Shown piece after piece: positions 33,391 to 46,844 of a stretch of 64,000 nt of DNA. Each line of letters opens with the position of its first letter. The first letter of the stretch is position 1. The position numbers and the translations under genes were made by a program. The notes below the pieces were generated by a model. It was not told the DNA's origin. It made no database searches and saw only the letters and a program-made list of their open reading frames with translations. The stretch comes from Hibiscus mutabilis. Taxonomy: Eukaryota; Streptophyta; Magnoliopsida; Malvales; Malvaceae. Where the stretch lies: assembly GCA_019671005.1 (NCBI GenBank), contig CM033745.1, positions 19,768,921 through 19,832,920 of the forward strand. Direction: 5' to 3'.

Positions 33391-35638
33391 ATGATCATGG
33401 ATGTGAGATTTCTTCAGAAAGAGGAAAACAATACTGATGTGTTTCACTGGTCTAAGGTCAACCAGCATGCATATGGGGATAGTATGACGAGTGAACACGT
33501 CACTAAAACTTCCGAGTATGCCCACGTCAGTGTCAAGCAGAACAGTGTACAAGAATTACGGGATATCTGGGAGCATTTAGACTACTCAACCAAGCAAGTA
33601 TTCTTTGATGCATACGGTGATATAGCTTATTTGTTGAATGTACAAGTAGATGAGCCATTTCTGAAAGCACTGAATTCTAGAATCTCAGGTACTGTTGCTT
33701 CACATTCAATGGTGAAGATATGATGCCCACCTTTGAAGAGTATGCTGCACTTTTCAACCTGCGTGGGGTAAGGAGAGACTGGGTTTATGCTAAGCCACCC
33801 AAGAACAAGAATGCACATCTGAGACTTAAAACCTTTGCTGGAATGGGAGACGAATGGGTCAAGGGGCTGATTCAGAAAAGAGGTGGTAGCTTTTCTTTTA
33901 TGTGGTGGAGCATCCGAAACATCATCTCTACTTACCCCGATAAAGAAAAGAGGGTGGCTCTGTTAGCCATTGCGATCTATGGTCTGGTCATCTTTATAAG
34001 AGTTATGGGTAACATCGATGTGGCTATATTGGATCTTTTCGAGCAGTTGAAAAGAGAGACTATTCCAGTACCAGTGGTGCTTGCCGAGACTTGCATCTCT
34101 TTAAATGCATGTCAGAAGTTGGAAGGCGTGCGTTTTAGAGGTGTGCTCAGTTGCTTCAAGTTTGGGCCCTTAGCCATTTCTGGAAGTGTCCAACTCTAGT
34201 CCTACCCAACACGCTCTCCCCAAATTTCTCTACACTTCACGAGTTTCTAGAGAAGAATTAGCCAGTATTGAAGAGGAAGAAATGGACCGATATCTTCAGA
34301 GATCGCTGGGATCAAGACATTGTTTGGAGGGTTCCATGGTTAGGTCACGCCAAAATCATGTATAAATGTGGAGACTTTAACTATCTTATGTTGCTTGGAA
34401 TCTGGGGTGGAATTGGCTGTGCTCCACTGTTGGTTTCACGGCAATATGGTTCGCGACAGTTTGTTCTTTTCACTACAGGTCTTAATTCCACAGAGTTTGA
34501 GTTTCAGGGATAGTTCAAAGAAAAGATCCACACCATCAATGAATTGTGGAAATGGTGCTATCGGGTGAAAATGGAGCATGACAGTAGATGTATGATTACC
34601 CCTGATTACGATGTCTGTAGGCGCAAGAGAATGAATGACAAGGTTCTACCTCCCACTAACCAGGTCAAGCCTATAAAAGAGCATCTAAAAGTGGTTCCAT
34701 CCGAAGCTAATATTTTGAGGGCTGAGCTCAAAAAGACCAAGGCTAAAATGGACTCCTTACAGGAGTAGCATGTTAGAGAATTATTTGAGGCGAGTCTAGA
34801 TGTTGAGAAATACAAGGGAGAGACGAACCGTGTGACAAAGATGTACAAAGACTTATAACAAAAGTTCGAGATTCAAAGGGTCGACTTTCAAAAATTTTGG
34901 ACTACAGTTAGAAATGCAGATTTGAGGAAGAGCCCGGAACAGTGGAAACAAGAAATAGAACAAGATGTGAACAAGGAAAGGGAACATGGCAAACGAGAAA
35001 TAGAGAAATAAAGATGGGCTTTACCTGAAGAAAGAAAGAAGGGTAAATAGTCAGCTGAAAATGAAAATGGTAAACGGGTCCTCCAGAAAGAAAAAGATAG
35101 TGTGGCTGCATGGAAGATAAAAGCCCACGACAACAAAACCCGTTTGTTAGAGTCACAAGCTGCATATGACGAGACCAACAAGAAGTTGAAGCAAATTCAG
35201 GCTTTCATAACTGAGTTGCAAGTCAAGATAGCTGACTTGAACCATTCACTGTATGAGCTTCAAAATGATGACACCTACACTCAACTTCAGGCCAGCTTGA
35301 ATGAAATTGACTCTCTGAAAGAACAAGTTGAAGAGATGGATAGCATCATTCAAGAGTACGAAACGAGGATCCTAGTCCTTGAAGATGCTATTGATGGAGG
35401 AAATGACTACTTATTAACCCGTCTCCGAGACAACGCCAGAAGATTCCAAGAATGGGAGGAGTTCGATAGGACAATCATGACTCAAATCCAGGATGTGGCT
35501 AAACATGTGACGATGCTAGCTACAGAAGCTACTGCTCTACGGCAGTACACCAGGCCAGTTGGAGAAGTTGTCCCCAGGCTTATGTGGTTAATTGAGGAAA
35601 TGAAGGAACTAGGCGTTAGGGTAGAGAAATATTTGTAA
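33391..35638 (+). pseudogene. Unit 2 ORF1 remnant
   Basis: Same architecture as in unit 1: HWSKVNQHAYGDS N-terminus, globular middle (MPTFEEYAALFNLRG near 33723, LLAIAIYGLVIF near 33963), long coiled coil, ending VEKYL with stop TAA at 35636-35638. Breaks: a 4-bp loss near 33672, the shared TAG at 33678-33680, a frameshift near 34140, stops near 34258, 34510, 34768, 34856, 35009 and 35048. The final 178 codons (35102-35638) are open. Upstream is the leader; gag follows after 251 bp of AT-rich spacer. Confidence 0.82.
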
Positions 35639-35889
35639 CATGTTTAAAACTTTGTAATAAAGAATCATTCTTATTCCAATAAAGAGTTGTTTTTCGAGCA
35701 AAGTTTCACGGAATCAATGGCCCTTCGTTTACATACATTTGCATATTTTCTTTTGTTTGTTATATTTTCTTTGCATTAGTACATAATATTGCATAACATG
35801 ATAAGAAATTAACTTAATTAAACATGTGACAGAAAATCAAAGTAGCAAACTCGACTCATAGCTACCGTACCCGTTCCAGAACCAAATCC

Positions 35890-38800
35890 ATAAATACCGA
35901 AGAGCGATTAACATCACTAGAAGTTACCTGCAAAGACACCCAGGAAAAGCTGGAAAGCTAGAAAGTGATCTGAAACAGGAAATGGATGTGTCACGCTGGA
36001 AGACGGTCACTCAGATCGCGGGGTTATTTGGGTTCAAAAACCTAGAATGAGGGGAAGAAGCAGATGCTATACCACAGTTTCCTGAGGAATTTTTTGGAAA
36101 CCTAAAAGGGGCTAATCCAACTAAAATAAAACTCCCTTTTCATTTTGTTGAATCATCTGTTCGGGCACCGGTAGATACTAGAGTCAATCACAGTGAAGCT
36201 CAAAACTTTGAAGTCCCAGATCTAGACAGATTGCTGATAGGGACAACGCAAACAAGAAGCTGGAAGAGCGTTGCAAAAAGTTGGAAGAAATGATGAGAGC
36301 TTTCCAGGAAGGGAATATGCAAGGTGGTTCAGAAGCCAAGGACTTGAGCTTGGTGACTAACCTAATGGTCCCACCGAAATTCAAGACCCCTGACTTTAAT
36401 AAATATGAAGGAACCACTTGTCCAAATGCTCATCTAACCACGTACTATAGGAAGATGTCGATGTGCTTGGATAATGAGAAACTCTTGATTCACTGCTTTT
36501 AGGACAGTTTGATTGGATCTGCATCCCATTGGTATACCCAACTGAGTCGAGAGAACATCCGAACGTGGAAGGATTTGTCAAAGGCGTTCAATGAGCAATA
36601 CAAGCATGTCACTGACATGACTCCAAGTGGATTAGTCCTATATGGGATGGAATAAAGACACAATGAAAGCTTCTGCCAGTACGCCCAAAGGAGGCGGGAT
36701 GTCACTGCATAGGTTCGACCACCGCTATTAGAGAGCGAGATTACCCCAATGTTCTTCAAAGCCTTCAAGGGTGCATTCTATGATAGAATGATCAACCATG
36801 CGAGCAAAAGTTTCGCAGACATGCTGATAAATGGCGAAATGATCTTAGTTGCGATCATAAGCGGAAAGCTAGATGGAGGTGACGCCAAGAAGCCTTATAG
36901 GAAGAAGGAAAATGATGTGAATATGAAGAGCACCTACAATCCCAATTATTTGAAAGGGGTAGTCTTGAATAAGCCTGTTGCTCAGGTAACTAACCAGGTG
37001 GCCTCATATCCGCAAAAAGACAAGCGAAGGTACCAGGGAAGGAAGAAACCAAAATTTTTTGCCAATACCCATGACGTATGTTAAACTCTTTTCGGAGTTA
37101 GTTCATGCACAGATGGTGCTGCCATGACATGTTTCACATTTCTCTCCCCCATACCCACCATGGTATGATGAGAAATTCCAGTGCGAGTACCACGCCAGGA
37201 ACAAAGGACATACTATCAAAAATTGTATGGCTTTCAAGAGGGTGGTTGAAGATTTGCAAAAGTCAGGAATTCTATCCTTCGACTCGTCTGACGAGAAGGA
37301 TAACCTACTACCCAATCACCAAAAGATAGACAGATAAAGAAACATGTTGCAGAGATTAAAGCATCCATGGCTTTGGTATGGGCTCAGATAGTGGAAGCTG
37401 AGATGATAGAAAGGCCAAATTCAAAAGTGAAGGACAATGATGAGCTCTATTGTGAGTATCATCAAAAAAAGGACACAAGATTCAGCGTTGTGAAGATTTT
37501 AAACAGCTTGTGCAAGCCAAAATGGACAGTGGAGAATTAGAATTCTCTGAAAAGGGAAAAGAAGAACATACACCATGTGTGTGCACAATAGACGAGACTC
37601 ATGCCAGAAGGAATTATGCAGGAATGAAGCCTTTGGTGATCAAAACCAAAGCAAAGGCTGCAGAGCCACCGAAGAACACAACTCTCTGGCTTATTATAAA
37701 GACACCTGCTTTCTTTCCATATAAGGGTAGCAAACAGGTGCCCTGGAATTATGCCTGCTCGGTGACAACTCCGGGGAGCACATCATCAAAAGAAGAACCA
37801 AAGGAAAAACCAAAGGAAGAAACGAAAGAAGAGCCAGTGAATCAGGTGGGAAATTTTACAAGAAGTGGACGATGCTATTCGCCACTTGGACCAGAAGACA
37901 GAGATGTTGCTCAGAGAAGGGCAGCGGATAAAGAACCAAAAGGAGAAAATGATTTTTTTTACGGAGAAACCTAAAGCACGACTTGAACCAGTAAATGAGT
38001 CAGAGGCTCAAGAATTTCTGAAAACTTTGAGGCACGGTGAATATAGTGTGGTGGAGCAACTTCACAAGCTCCTAGCTAGAATTTCAACGCTCTCGTTGTT
38101 GCTGAGTTTTGAGGGTCATAGAGACGCCCTCCTGAAAATTTTGAGCTAGACATTTGTACCGAATGAGATATTGACTGACAAGATAGAAGGGTTGGTCAAT
38201 AATATTGTTGTTAACAACTTCATCACATTCAGTGATAAAGAGATTCTGGCTGTTGGGAGAGGATCATACAAAGCTCTCCACATGTTGCAAGGGACACATG
38301 CTGCAAGAGGTTCTGATTGATAATGGATCAGCCTTAAACGTCCTGCCCCTAGCCACCTTAAAGAAGTTACCAGTCGATTGTTCTCATATGATTGCCTACC
38401 AGAACTCGGTAAGGGCCTTTGATGGAACCCAGAGAGATGTTCTGGGAAAAATTAAAGTTCCCTTGCAAATCGGACCGTCAACCTTTGAGGTGGATTTCAT
38501 AATAATGGACATACGGCCCACTTAAAGTTGTCTACTAGTGCGCCCTTGGATTAACGCGGCAAGGGTTGTCCTTTCTATTCTCCACCAAAAATTGAAGTTC
38601 ATAGTTGGAGGCCCGCTGGTGGACGTAAGAGTTGAAGAAGATATCATAGCATCGGTATCAGCAGATGCTCCATACATTCAGGTGGATGAAGGCACACTTG
38701 AGTGCCACTTTAGGACCCTCGAACTTGTCAATGCCACATTCGTGTCTGAAGGAAGTAAGGTCCCAGAGCCAGAATTGTCGAACAACGCTAAGATGCAAGT

Positions 38801-39247
38801 AAAGCAGACCCTTGGAAAAGGGACGAAAGCTGAAAAAGGCCTTGGCAAGCAGCTTCAAGGGAGGCCATATCCAGTGATGATCCCCGATAAACGAGATAGA
38901 TTTGGGCTAGGTTACAAGCCCAGCCCCATGGAAAAGAAAGCTGCAATTAGAGAAAAACAAGAAAAGAGGAAATCCTAATTAAGTGGAGAAGAAGTGAAGT
39001 AGAAACCAATAACTTTCCCGCCGCTGAGTCAAACCTTTGTATCAGGAGGAATTGTGAATCCCGATACTTCAAACAAAGAGGAAGAGAAAGGAAAAAACAA
39101 TTTAGAGAAGGCTTTTAGAGAGCTGAACATTAATGCAATATTAGAGGAGGATGAGGGAAACAAGTACCTCTCCATGATCCGCCCTTGCTCATAACTAAAC
39201 AACTGGACTGTGGAAGACACCCCTATAGCTTTTAGGTCATCCACAGA
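35890..39247 (+). pseudogene. Unit 2 gag-protease remnant
   Basis: The start codon has become ATA at 35890-35892. Gag keeps PKFKTPDFNKYEGTTCP near 36375 and a first zinc knuckle near 37180 (CEYH...C, with NQ-type decay). Protease region near 38310-38370 keeps VLIDNGSALNVLP. Stops shared with unit 3 lie at 36500-36502 and 36710-36712. Further breaks include frameshifts near 36250, 37330 and 37480, and stops near 36653, 37081, 38148 and 38522. The frame ends RSSTE at the intron donor (39247/39248). Confidence 0.83.
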
Positions 39248-39525
39248 GTAATACCCGAAACCAACTCATTTGCCTTTAGCACAGGGGCAATTTGATCTCT
39301 TGTTAAGGGCTCATCTTTAACCATTATGGTTCCACTTATCAATAAAATGATGTTTTCTTTAATAAACTTCGTGTGGCAAACGTTCTTACCCTAAATACTT
39401 GAATACCAAAAACAAACTATAAAACATAATAAAAATGTAAAAAATACCAAAATTAAAACAAAATAAATCATTTCATTTATTTCTTTATTCATTTCTTATT
39501 GTATATTCGATCTTTTCCCTTGCAG
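39248..39525 (+). other. Predicted intron between protease and RT, unit 2
   Basis: 278 nt beginning GTAATACCC after CCACAGA and ending CCCTTGCAG before GTATTCATATATCAATGG. AT-rich, with stops in every frame. Same length as in unit 3. Splicing would keep the frame; a 1-bp loss 60 nt into the next exon (GAGCTGCCATG against GAGCTGCGCATG) is a later defect. Confidence 0.72.
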
Positions 39526-42500
39526 GTATTCATATATCAATGGTATTCATAACTACGAATCTGACCCAGAAATTAACTTCGAGCTGCCATGTGTTTAGAA
39601 GAGGTCAGAAACTGTGAAGACGAGGAAGAATATGATCTTTCCAATGATATGCTCAGGTTATTAAAGAATGAAGGAAAGCAGATTCTACCCCACAAAGAAG
39701 AGTTGGAAACTTTGAATTTCGGAACTGAAGAAGAAAAATGCGAGGTAAAGATCGGTACCTTTATCAATGCTGAAACCCGATAGAGTTTGGTCAAACTTCT
39801 ACAGGAGTATAAAGACAATTTTTCTTGGTTGTATGAAGACATGCCGGGACTGGATACAGACATTGTTGTGCACAGACTCCTTATTAGGCCAGAATGCAAG
39901 CCCGAACAACAGAAGTTAAGAAGAATGAAGCCAGAAATGCTATTGAAAATTAGGGATGAAGTCAAGAAGCAGTATGATGCCGGATTTCCAGAAGTTGTAA
40001 AATACTCAAAATGGGTAGCAAATATCGTCCCAGTTCCAAAGAAAGGTGGAAATATGTACATGTGCGTCGATTATCAAGATCTTAATAGGGCGTGTCCTAA
40101 AGATAACTTCCCACTGCCGCACATCAATACCCTAGTGGACAACACAGCGGGGCATTCTCTCTTGTCTTTTATGGACGGCTTCTCAAGGTATAACCAGATC
40201 AAGATGTGCCTAGAGGATATGAATAAGATGACATTTATAACTCTGTAGGGAACCTTTTGCTACAAAGTCATGCCTTTTGGCCTCAAGAATGCAGGGGCAC
40301 CATATCAGCGAGCCATGGTAACTCTATTACATGATATGATGCACAAAGAGATAGAAGTTTACGTTATGATATGATTGCCAAATCTCGTTCGGAAAAAGAA
40401 CACGTAGAGAATCTAGAAAAACTCTTCAAAAGGTTGAGAAAGTTTCAGTTAAAACTCAACCCGACCAAATGCACCTATGGAGTTCGATCGGGAAAATTAC
40501 TGGGGTTCGTCGTAAGTGAAAGAGGAATTGAGATTGACCCCGATAAAGTCAAAGCAATTTAGGAACTTCTACCACCTCAAACGCAAAAAGAGGTTCGAGG
40601 ATTCCTTGGAAGGTTAAATTACATTGCTCGTTTCATCTCTCAGTTAACAGAGAAATGTAGTCCTGTATTTAGGCTACTTCGAAAGAATAACCCTGGGACA
40701 TGGAATGAAGAGTGCCAAGCTGCGCTAGAGGAAATCAAGAAGCAGCTAACGAATCCCCCTATTCTAGTACCGCCCATTCCAGAGAAACCCTTAATTCTAT
40801 ACTTAACTGTCCATGAAGATTCGATGGGATCTGCATTAGGACAGCATGACGAGACGGGAAGAAAAGAAAGAGCAATCTACTACTTGAGTAAAAAATTCAC
40901 AGATTGTGAAACCAGATATTCCTCAATAAGAAATTGTGTTGTGCCTTAGTATGGGCGAAAAAGAGGCTAAGAAAATACATGCTATACCATACCACATGGT
41001 TAATATCAAAGTTAGATCCTCTAAAGTTCATGATGGAAGCTCCCGCTTTATCAGGAAAAATGGCCCGTTGGCAAATATTACTATCAGAATTCAACATTCA
41101 GTATGTAAGCCAGAAAGCTATAAAAGGGAGTGCGATAGTAGATTTCTTGGCAAGTCGTGCCTGCGAAGACTATGAGGAATTAAACTTCTAATTCCAAGAT
41201 AAAGACCTGATATGCATTTTAACTGAGGAAAATGATGACTCGAAAGAATCCTAGGTAATGAATTTTGATGGTGATGCAAACGCTTTAGGACAAGGTATTG
41301 GAGCAATCTTGGTTTCGCTAGAAGGAAACCATTACCCATTCACAAGCCGATTGGAATTCTTCTGCACCAACATGGCCGAATACGAGGCTTGTATACTCGG
41401 TCTACGAGTAGCCATTGAAAATAAAATTAAAATCTTAAGAATCTTTGGTGATTCAGCACTAGTCATCTATCAGATTCGAGGAGAGTGGGAAACAAAAGAA
41501 ATGAAATTGGTGAAGTATCACAAACTGGTTCTTCAACTGATAAAAGAATTTGACAAGATTACCTTCAAATATCTCCCGAGAGAAGATAATCAATTGGTTG
41601 ATGCCCTTGCTACTCTAGCAGCCATGTTTAAAGCGAGTGAAGGCACGGAGATGATACATATTAAAATGCAACTTTTTGATTCCCCAACCTATTGTTGCAA
41701 TGTAGAGGAAGAAATAGACGACCTTCCATGGTATCATGACATGTTGCGGTATATCAAGACCTAAGAATATCCCTCCACAGGGAACTGAGAATGACAGGAA
41801 GACAATCAGAAGGTTTGCTGCAGGATATGTCCTCGATGGCAAAATCCTATATAAAAAGAGTCAAGATTAGGAGCTGTTAAGGTGTGTGGATGCCAAAGAA
41901 GCTCAAACAATACTAGAGGAAGTTCACGAAGGAGTTTGTGGAACTCATCCAAGTGGATTCACCATGGCTAGACGGATCATGCGCTTTGGTTATTATTGGT
42001 CCACTATAAAGACAGACTGCATCAATTATGCCCGCAACTGCCATAAGTGTCAAGTCTATGCAGATAAAATTCATACACCACCTCTTCCACTTCATGTTAT
42101 AACGCCTCTATAGCCATTTTCAATGTGGGGATTAGACGTAGTCGGGCAAATCTACCCGAAGGCATCGAATGGGCATAGATTCATCTTAGTGGCTATCGAC
42201 TAATTCACCAAATGGGTAGAAGCTGCAACTTATACAAATGTCACAAGGTTTGTTGTCTGTAAATTCTTAAAAAAAGAAATTATCTGTCGCTATAGCCTAC
42301 TTGAAAGGATTACTACCGACAATGCCTCAAATTTAAATAATAAGATGATGGATGGGGCTTGTGAGCAGTTTCAAATCAAGCATCACAATTCGGTGACCTA
42401 TCGCCCAAAAAGGAATGGAGCTGTAGAGGCTGCAAATAAGAATATCAAAAAGATAGTGGCAAAAATGGCTGACACTTACACTTATTTGTATGAGAAGCTG

Positions 42501-42975
42501 CCTTTCGCATTATATGCCTATAGAACTGGTATACGAACCTCTACTAGGGCAACGCCATTCTCTTTGGTATATGGGATAGAGGTTGTGTTACCAATTGAAG
42601 TTGAAATACCACCCTTCTGTGTTTTAAAAGAGAGAATTAGAAGAGGTTGAATGGGTTCAAGCGAGATACAATCAGCCGAACCTCATTGATGAGAAGAGAC
42701 TAAAAGCAATCTGTCATTGTCAAATGTACCAGAAAATGATGATACGTGCATATGAAAAGATGGTCCACCCGCGAAAGTTTCGATAAGGGGATTTGGTATT
42801 AAAGAAGATATTACCAATCCAAAAAGATTATTGAGGAAAATGGGCACCTAACTGGGAAAGGCCCTATGTTGTGTCAAAAGCCTTTGACAAAGGGGCATTG
42901 ATTCTGGTTGAAATGGATGGAGATGAGCTCAAGAATCCAGTAAACTCTGATTCAGTCAAGAAGTACTATACATAA
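39526..42975 (+). pseudogene. Unit 2 pol remnant (RT, RNase H, aRNH, integrase)
   Basis: RT keeps CVDYQDLNRACPKDNFPLPH near 40065 and MPFGLKNAGAPYQRAMV near 40270; the YVDD site is broken by a 1-bp loss near 40365. The aRNH region 41258-41640 keeps NFDGDAN, AEYEA, GDSALV and LVDALA, so all four acidic residues are present. Integrase has the finger near 41930-42060, WGLDV near 42130, TDNAS near 42318 and GAVEAA near 42420, but with TAG at 42111-42113 (shared with unit 0) and another stop in the D..FTKW stretch near 42202. Stops shared with unit 3 lie at 39781-39783 and 40246-40248. Confidence 0.88.
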
Positions 42976-43577
42976 AGAAGAAAAACAAGAAGATAAAAAG
43001 GAACTTAAAGTGAAAACCCGTAAAGGGCGCTTTAGGTCAAAGAAAGAAGAAAAAAAGAATTTAAAGTGAAAACCCGCAAAGGGTGCTTTAGGTCAAACAA
43101 AAAGAAAGAAAAATGAGGGTTCAAGATGAAAACCCGCAAAGGGCATCTTGAAACCAAATGAGGATTCGAGTTGAAAACCCACAAAGGGTGGCTCAAAATT
43201 TTACAATCAAGTTGGAAACAAAAGAATCCCATATAGACTCGGCATTTCAGAAATAAGTTCATACCTTCATACGTCCTTACAGTAGACGAAATCTTTATGA
43301 CAAGGACAACACTCGGGGTCGTCGCCAGGAGGTTCAAGCCTTTTATATCTGGATACCTATCTTTTGGACCTTTTTCTTTTGTACCTTTCTTTCATGTTTG
43401 CCACAACATTAATAAGAATTCTTCTTTATGACCTTTTCCTTCAATTTCCTTATTTTCCTTTATAAATGTCTTTTATTGGGTTAAGTATCATTTGGTTAAA
43501 CATTATTAAAATGAACAAGAGATTTTCGCGTATTACTCTATCAATGGCCTGAGAATATAGGGACTATGACATAGTTC

Positions 43578-43802
43578 ATGCTTAGTTTTGAGCATTTGGT
43601 TTGTTATGGTTGGGGGCATTTGATACCCAATTCAGAAGGAAGGGAATTTAAGTCCAATATCATTCAAGGTGATGATTTTGATGGATTCATAAAGAGGCTT
43701 AATTGTATGCAAGATTGCTTGAAATGCCTTTCACTCGATATTGATGTATCAACTACAATGATAGTTGAATTTTTGAAAACAAAGGATTCAAACACGCAAT
43801 GA
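43578..43802 (+). CDS. Small 74-codon ORF in the 3' region, copy 2
   Basis: Uninterrupted frame starting MLSFEHLVCYGWGHL and ending KTKDSNTQ. Differs from the unit 3 copy at a few residues. Same position between the pol-proximal hairpins and the distal hairpin array. Function unknown; may be non-coding. Confidence 0.35.
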   Translation: MLSFEHLVCYGWGHLIPNSEGREFKSNIIQGDDFDGFIKRLNCMQDCLKCLSLDIDVSTTMIVEFLKTKDSNTQ

Positions 43803-44060
43803 TTAAATATTTTCCATGAAGTGAGGAAACGTAAGAAATAAGAATGATGAAGCAGAAGATGACCGTTCCATGAAGGAAAGAGACATGAAAAAGAAAGATA
43901 GTGAAGCAGAGACAGTGGAGATGGCCACTAATTTAAGTTAACAAGCTTAGAAAAAGTGGCATGCATTCATGTTGTAGACATCCTTAGGGACATGCCTGTA
44001 ATGATGACATCACGTATCAGGTTTTTTGCAGGTATGTAGAAACTTTTCATCAAATGAACT

Positions 44061-44315
44061 CGCTCATCTATTCGAGCACATGGAGAATAGAACATGCCTA
44101 TCCTTTCAGGCGTAAGGAGATTGGAAGTCGTTTATCCGTTCAGACGCATGAAGAATGGAAGTCGTTCATCTATTTGAGCACATGGAGAATAGAACTCGCC
44201 TATCCATTCAGGCGTAAGGAGATTGGAAGCCGTTTATCCATTCTGAAATATAAATAATGGAGGTTGTCTATCTATTCAGACATTAGGATAATAGAACCCA
44301 CCCAACAGTTCGGGC
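44061..44315 (+). repeat. Stem-loop array before the polypurine tract, copy 2
   Basis: Eight hairpins in the order GCTC/GAGC, GCCT/AGGC, CGTTT/AGACG, GTTC/GAGC, GCCT/AGGC, CGTTT/TGAA (decayed), GTCT/AGAC, CCC/GGG. Loops ATCTATTC, ATCCTTTC, ATCCGTTC, ATCTATTT, ATCCATTC and so on. The fourth stem (GTTC/GAGC) keeps pairing through a G-U pair. Confidence 0.72.
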
Positions 44316-44424
44316 ATCAGGAGGACAGAGCTGAGCAACATATCAGAGATTGATGAAAATCAAGTGCCTCATGTTCTTTACTGTATCCCTATTTCACTGG
44401 AATAAGCAAAGAAGGGGCAGCTGT

Positions 44425-46823
44425 TGTCACTTGATTTTTACCTATTTTTAAAAAAATAAAAAATTAATACATAATATAAAAAAATAATAATAAGCCCACT
44501 TTAAATAAAATACAAAAAATAATAGTGAGCCTATTTAAAATAAAAACGGAGGAAAATATGGTTCATAAAACCCATTTTTTTAAATAAGCCCATTTAAATA
44601 AAAAACACTAGAAAAATAATAAATAAGGAACCCATTTTATTTTTTTAGAGGCCTAAATTAACCCATTTATCTTTTTTTTAAGTTTATTCGAGATCGTCGG
44701 ATCTGGAGTTCAAAGGATCAAGGGCTTGGATCGAATAAAGAAAAAAAGGGAAAAAGGGGCCAACCCGCGCTGGCACTCGCCTGGCGAGTGCGCGTCACGC
44801 GTGCGGGATTGGCTCCCCAAATCCCCAGCGTCAAACAACTACTAGCCAGCTGCCGGTGCCAATTGCACCATCCCTGGGTCACAGCAGCCCCGTGGTTGGT
44901 GCCGGTCGACTTGTCTTGGCCGGTTGAGTCCAATTCCGTTAACCCCGTCCTTTGCCGTCACTGGTAGCTCGCCAATTGAAGGGAAAAGAATTCGAACCCC
45001 AATTTAATTAGGGGCAAAGTCTCCCAAATTTGAGCCAAATTAGATGAAATTCGGGATGGATTTCAACAAATTAAAGCAATATTGATCAGATTGGATGATT
45101 TCATGGGACGAAAATGAGGATCTTTTCCCCAATTTGCCTTAAATCCCAATCCCCCAAATCCTATAAATAGTGCCCAATTTGCATTGTTCAAAACACACTC
45201 AAATTCATCCGAAAATACTTAGAAGAATACTCTGAAAATTGTTGGGAAATTGCTAGAATTAGTTCGAGTTTGTAGCGGCATTGTTCAAATTTTCGAGGAG
45301 GAAAAACAGGCATTTTTGCAACTTTATCGGTATAATTTCCTCCCATTTCTTTTTTAATTTTATTTCTATTTTTTATTTAGGTGTTCTTACTTTTTTTTTC
45401 ATATTATGCTTATATAATTTTATGTTAATCTGGTTTTTTGTTCGAACTAATCTTTTATTGTGTTGTTTTCTTGTTTAATTATGTTCAAAATAATAATAAA
45501 AGGGAGGAGACCACGAGCGGCAAGCGGCGGCCGGCGCTGGTGGATGACGGCCCTCCTCCTTGTTCATCCCCTTTGATGAACATCAAGAACATGTTTATTT
45601 TGTTTAAAGTATGGTGTTTGATCCATTTGTTTTCAAGACAATAAAAAGATGTTGTTTTCGAGCATTAAACCCAATTCATTATTTAAATCATCCCTTTTTA
45701 TTTTAAAATTCCAAAAATTAATAAAAAAGTCTCACTCACTACATTGTTTTAATTTGATTACTTTTTTGTTAAAAGAATAACTGTTTTTCAAAAGCGTAAA
45801 AGTAAATAGGTTTTTTAAAATAATAAAGAATTGTTCTTCAAAATAAATAGATGATTTTTAATACTCAAAAAGCCAAAAATTTATTTTTCTTAAAAAATGT
45901 ATTTTAAAAGAAATAATAATAAATGTTTTGAAGCATTTTAAAAATCTTCTTCAAATAAAAGTTTTTTAAAAAAACAAAAAGGTTTTCAAATATAAAAAGG
46001 GTGAAAGTTTTTTTTAAAACATAAAGAATGACAACTTTTTCAAATAAAAGTGGTAAAGGTTTTTTTAAAATAAAACAAAAATATAAAAAATTTTAGTTCT
46101 TTTTAAGGACCTAAAAACATGGAAAACATAAAATAAAAAAATTTTCGAGCTTCGTAAATTTTGTCTTCTTGTTTTGTTGCCTCATAATTAAGTTGACTTT
46201 AGGAATAGGTCCTTCAAAGCTTAGATAGAAATTTCTTTGCAATAAAGTTCCTTTCACAAGAAATAAAACACAATTAAATTTAAATCCCCTAAATACGTTA
46301 AAACATTTAGAATTCTTTAGGTTTGTAAATATTAATTTAGAATTAATAAAAATCCTCAACAAATTAATCGTTCTTTGCTTGTATGTAAAAAATTGGAATT
46401 TAATTAATGCGGTGCCTTACTAAACTGAAATGACGGGTTAGCGCCAGAAGTGTTGGCGGTGATTGGAGTTCATTTTCGTGTGGTAAGGCCGCTAAAAAGG
46501 AATTTAATTCATAAACGGATAATAATTTAAAGCTCTATAAAAATTTGCAAAATCTGACTTTTTAAGCCTCTTGTAATCGACAAGGTACCAATTTTTGGGC
46601 GTTGTGGGGGTGCTAACCCTTCCCCACGCGTAACCGATTCCCGAACCTGGTTTTGTGTTTCTGCAGACCAAAAATGTTATTTTGATGAAAATAAAATGTT
46701 TTTATTAAAACAACCCAATTTAGGTGATCCAATCACACTTTTTTTAAAAAAAAACAGATTGGTGGCGACTCTATTGATTTTAATGTTTTTGCTGAAAAGT
46801 CGAAGCTAAAGAGGGTTGCGACA
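44425..46823 (+). repeat. LTR-c, shared by units 2 and 3
   Basis: TGTCACTTG start after the polypurine tract, GCGACA end before a PBS, 2399 bp. Stands between the 3' end of unit 2 and the 5' end of unit 3. Contains CTATAAATA at 45161 and a PBS-like GGTGGCGACTC near 46763. Confidence 0.93.
45161..45169 (+). promoter_or_regulatory. LTR-c TATA box
   Basis: CTATAAATA in a context conserved with LTR-a and LTR-d (AATCCCAATCCCCCAAA before, GTGCCCAATTTGCATTG after). Expected to drive the element's transcript; the start site is inferred, not seen. Confidence 0.68.
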
Positions 46824-46826
46824 GCT

Positions 46827-46844
46827 TGGTGACTCCGCTGGGGA
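46827..46844 (+). other. Unit 3 primer binding site
   Basis: TGGTGACTCCGCTGGGGA, three bases after the LTR-c end. The same as the unit 1 site apart from the fourth and fifth bases. Confidence 0.87.

Larger units (their letters stand above)
42976..44424 (+). other. Unit 2 3' region: stem-loops, small ORF, polypurine tract
   Basis: Contains the pol-proximal hairpins (43003-43195) with CCCGCAAAGGG-type core: CTTAAAGTG/CGCTTTAGG twice, TTCAAGATG/CATCTTGAA, and TTCGAGTTG/TGGCTCAAA. Then the uninterrupted NA-1 target region near 43350, the 74-codon ORF, the stem-loop array and the polypurine tract AAAGAAGGGGCAGCTGT at 44408-44424. Confidence 0.83.
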
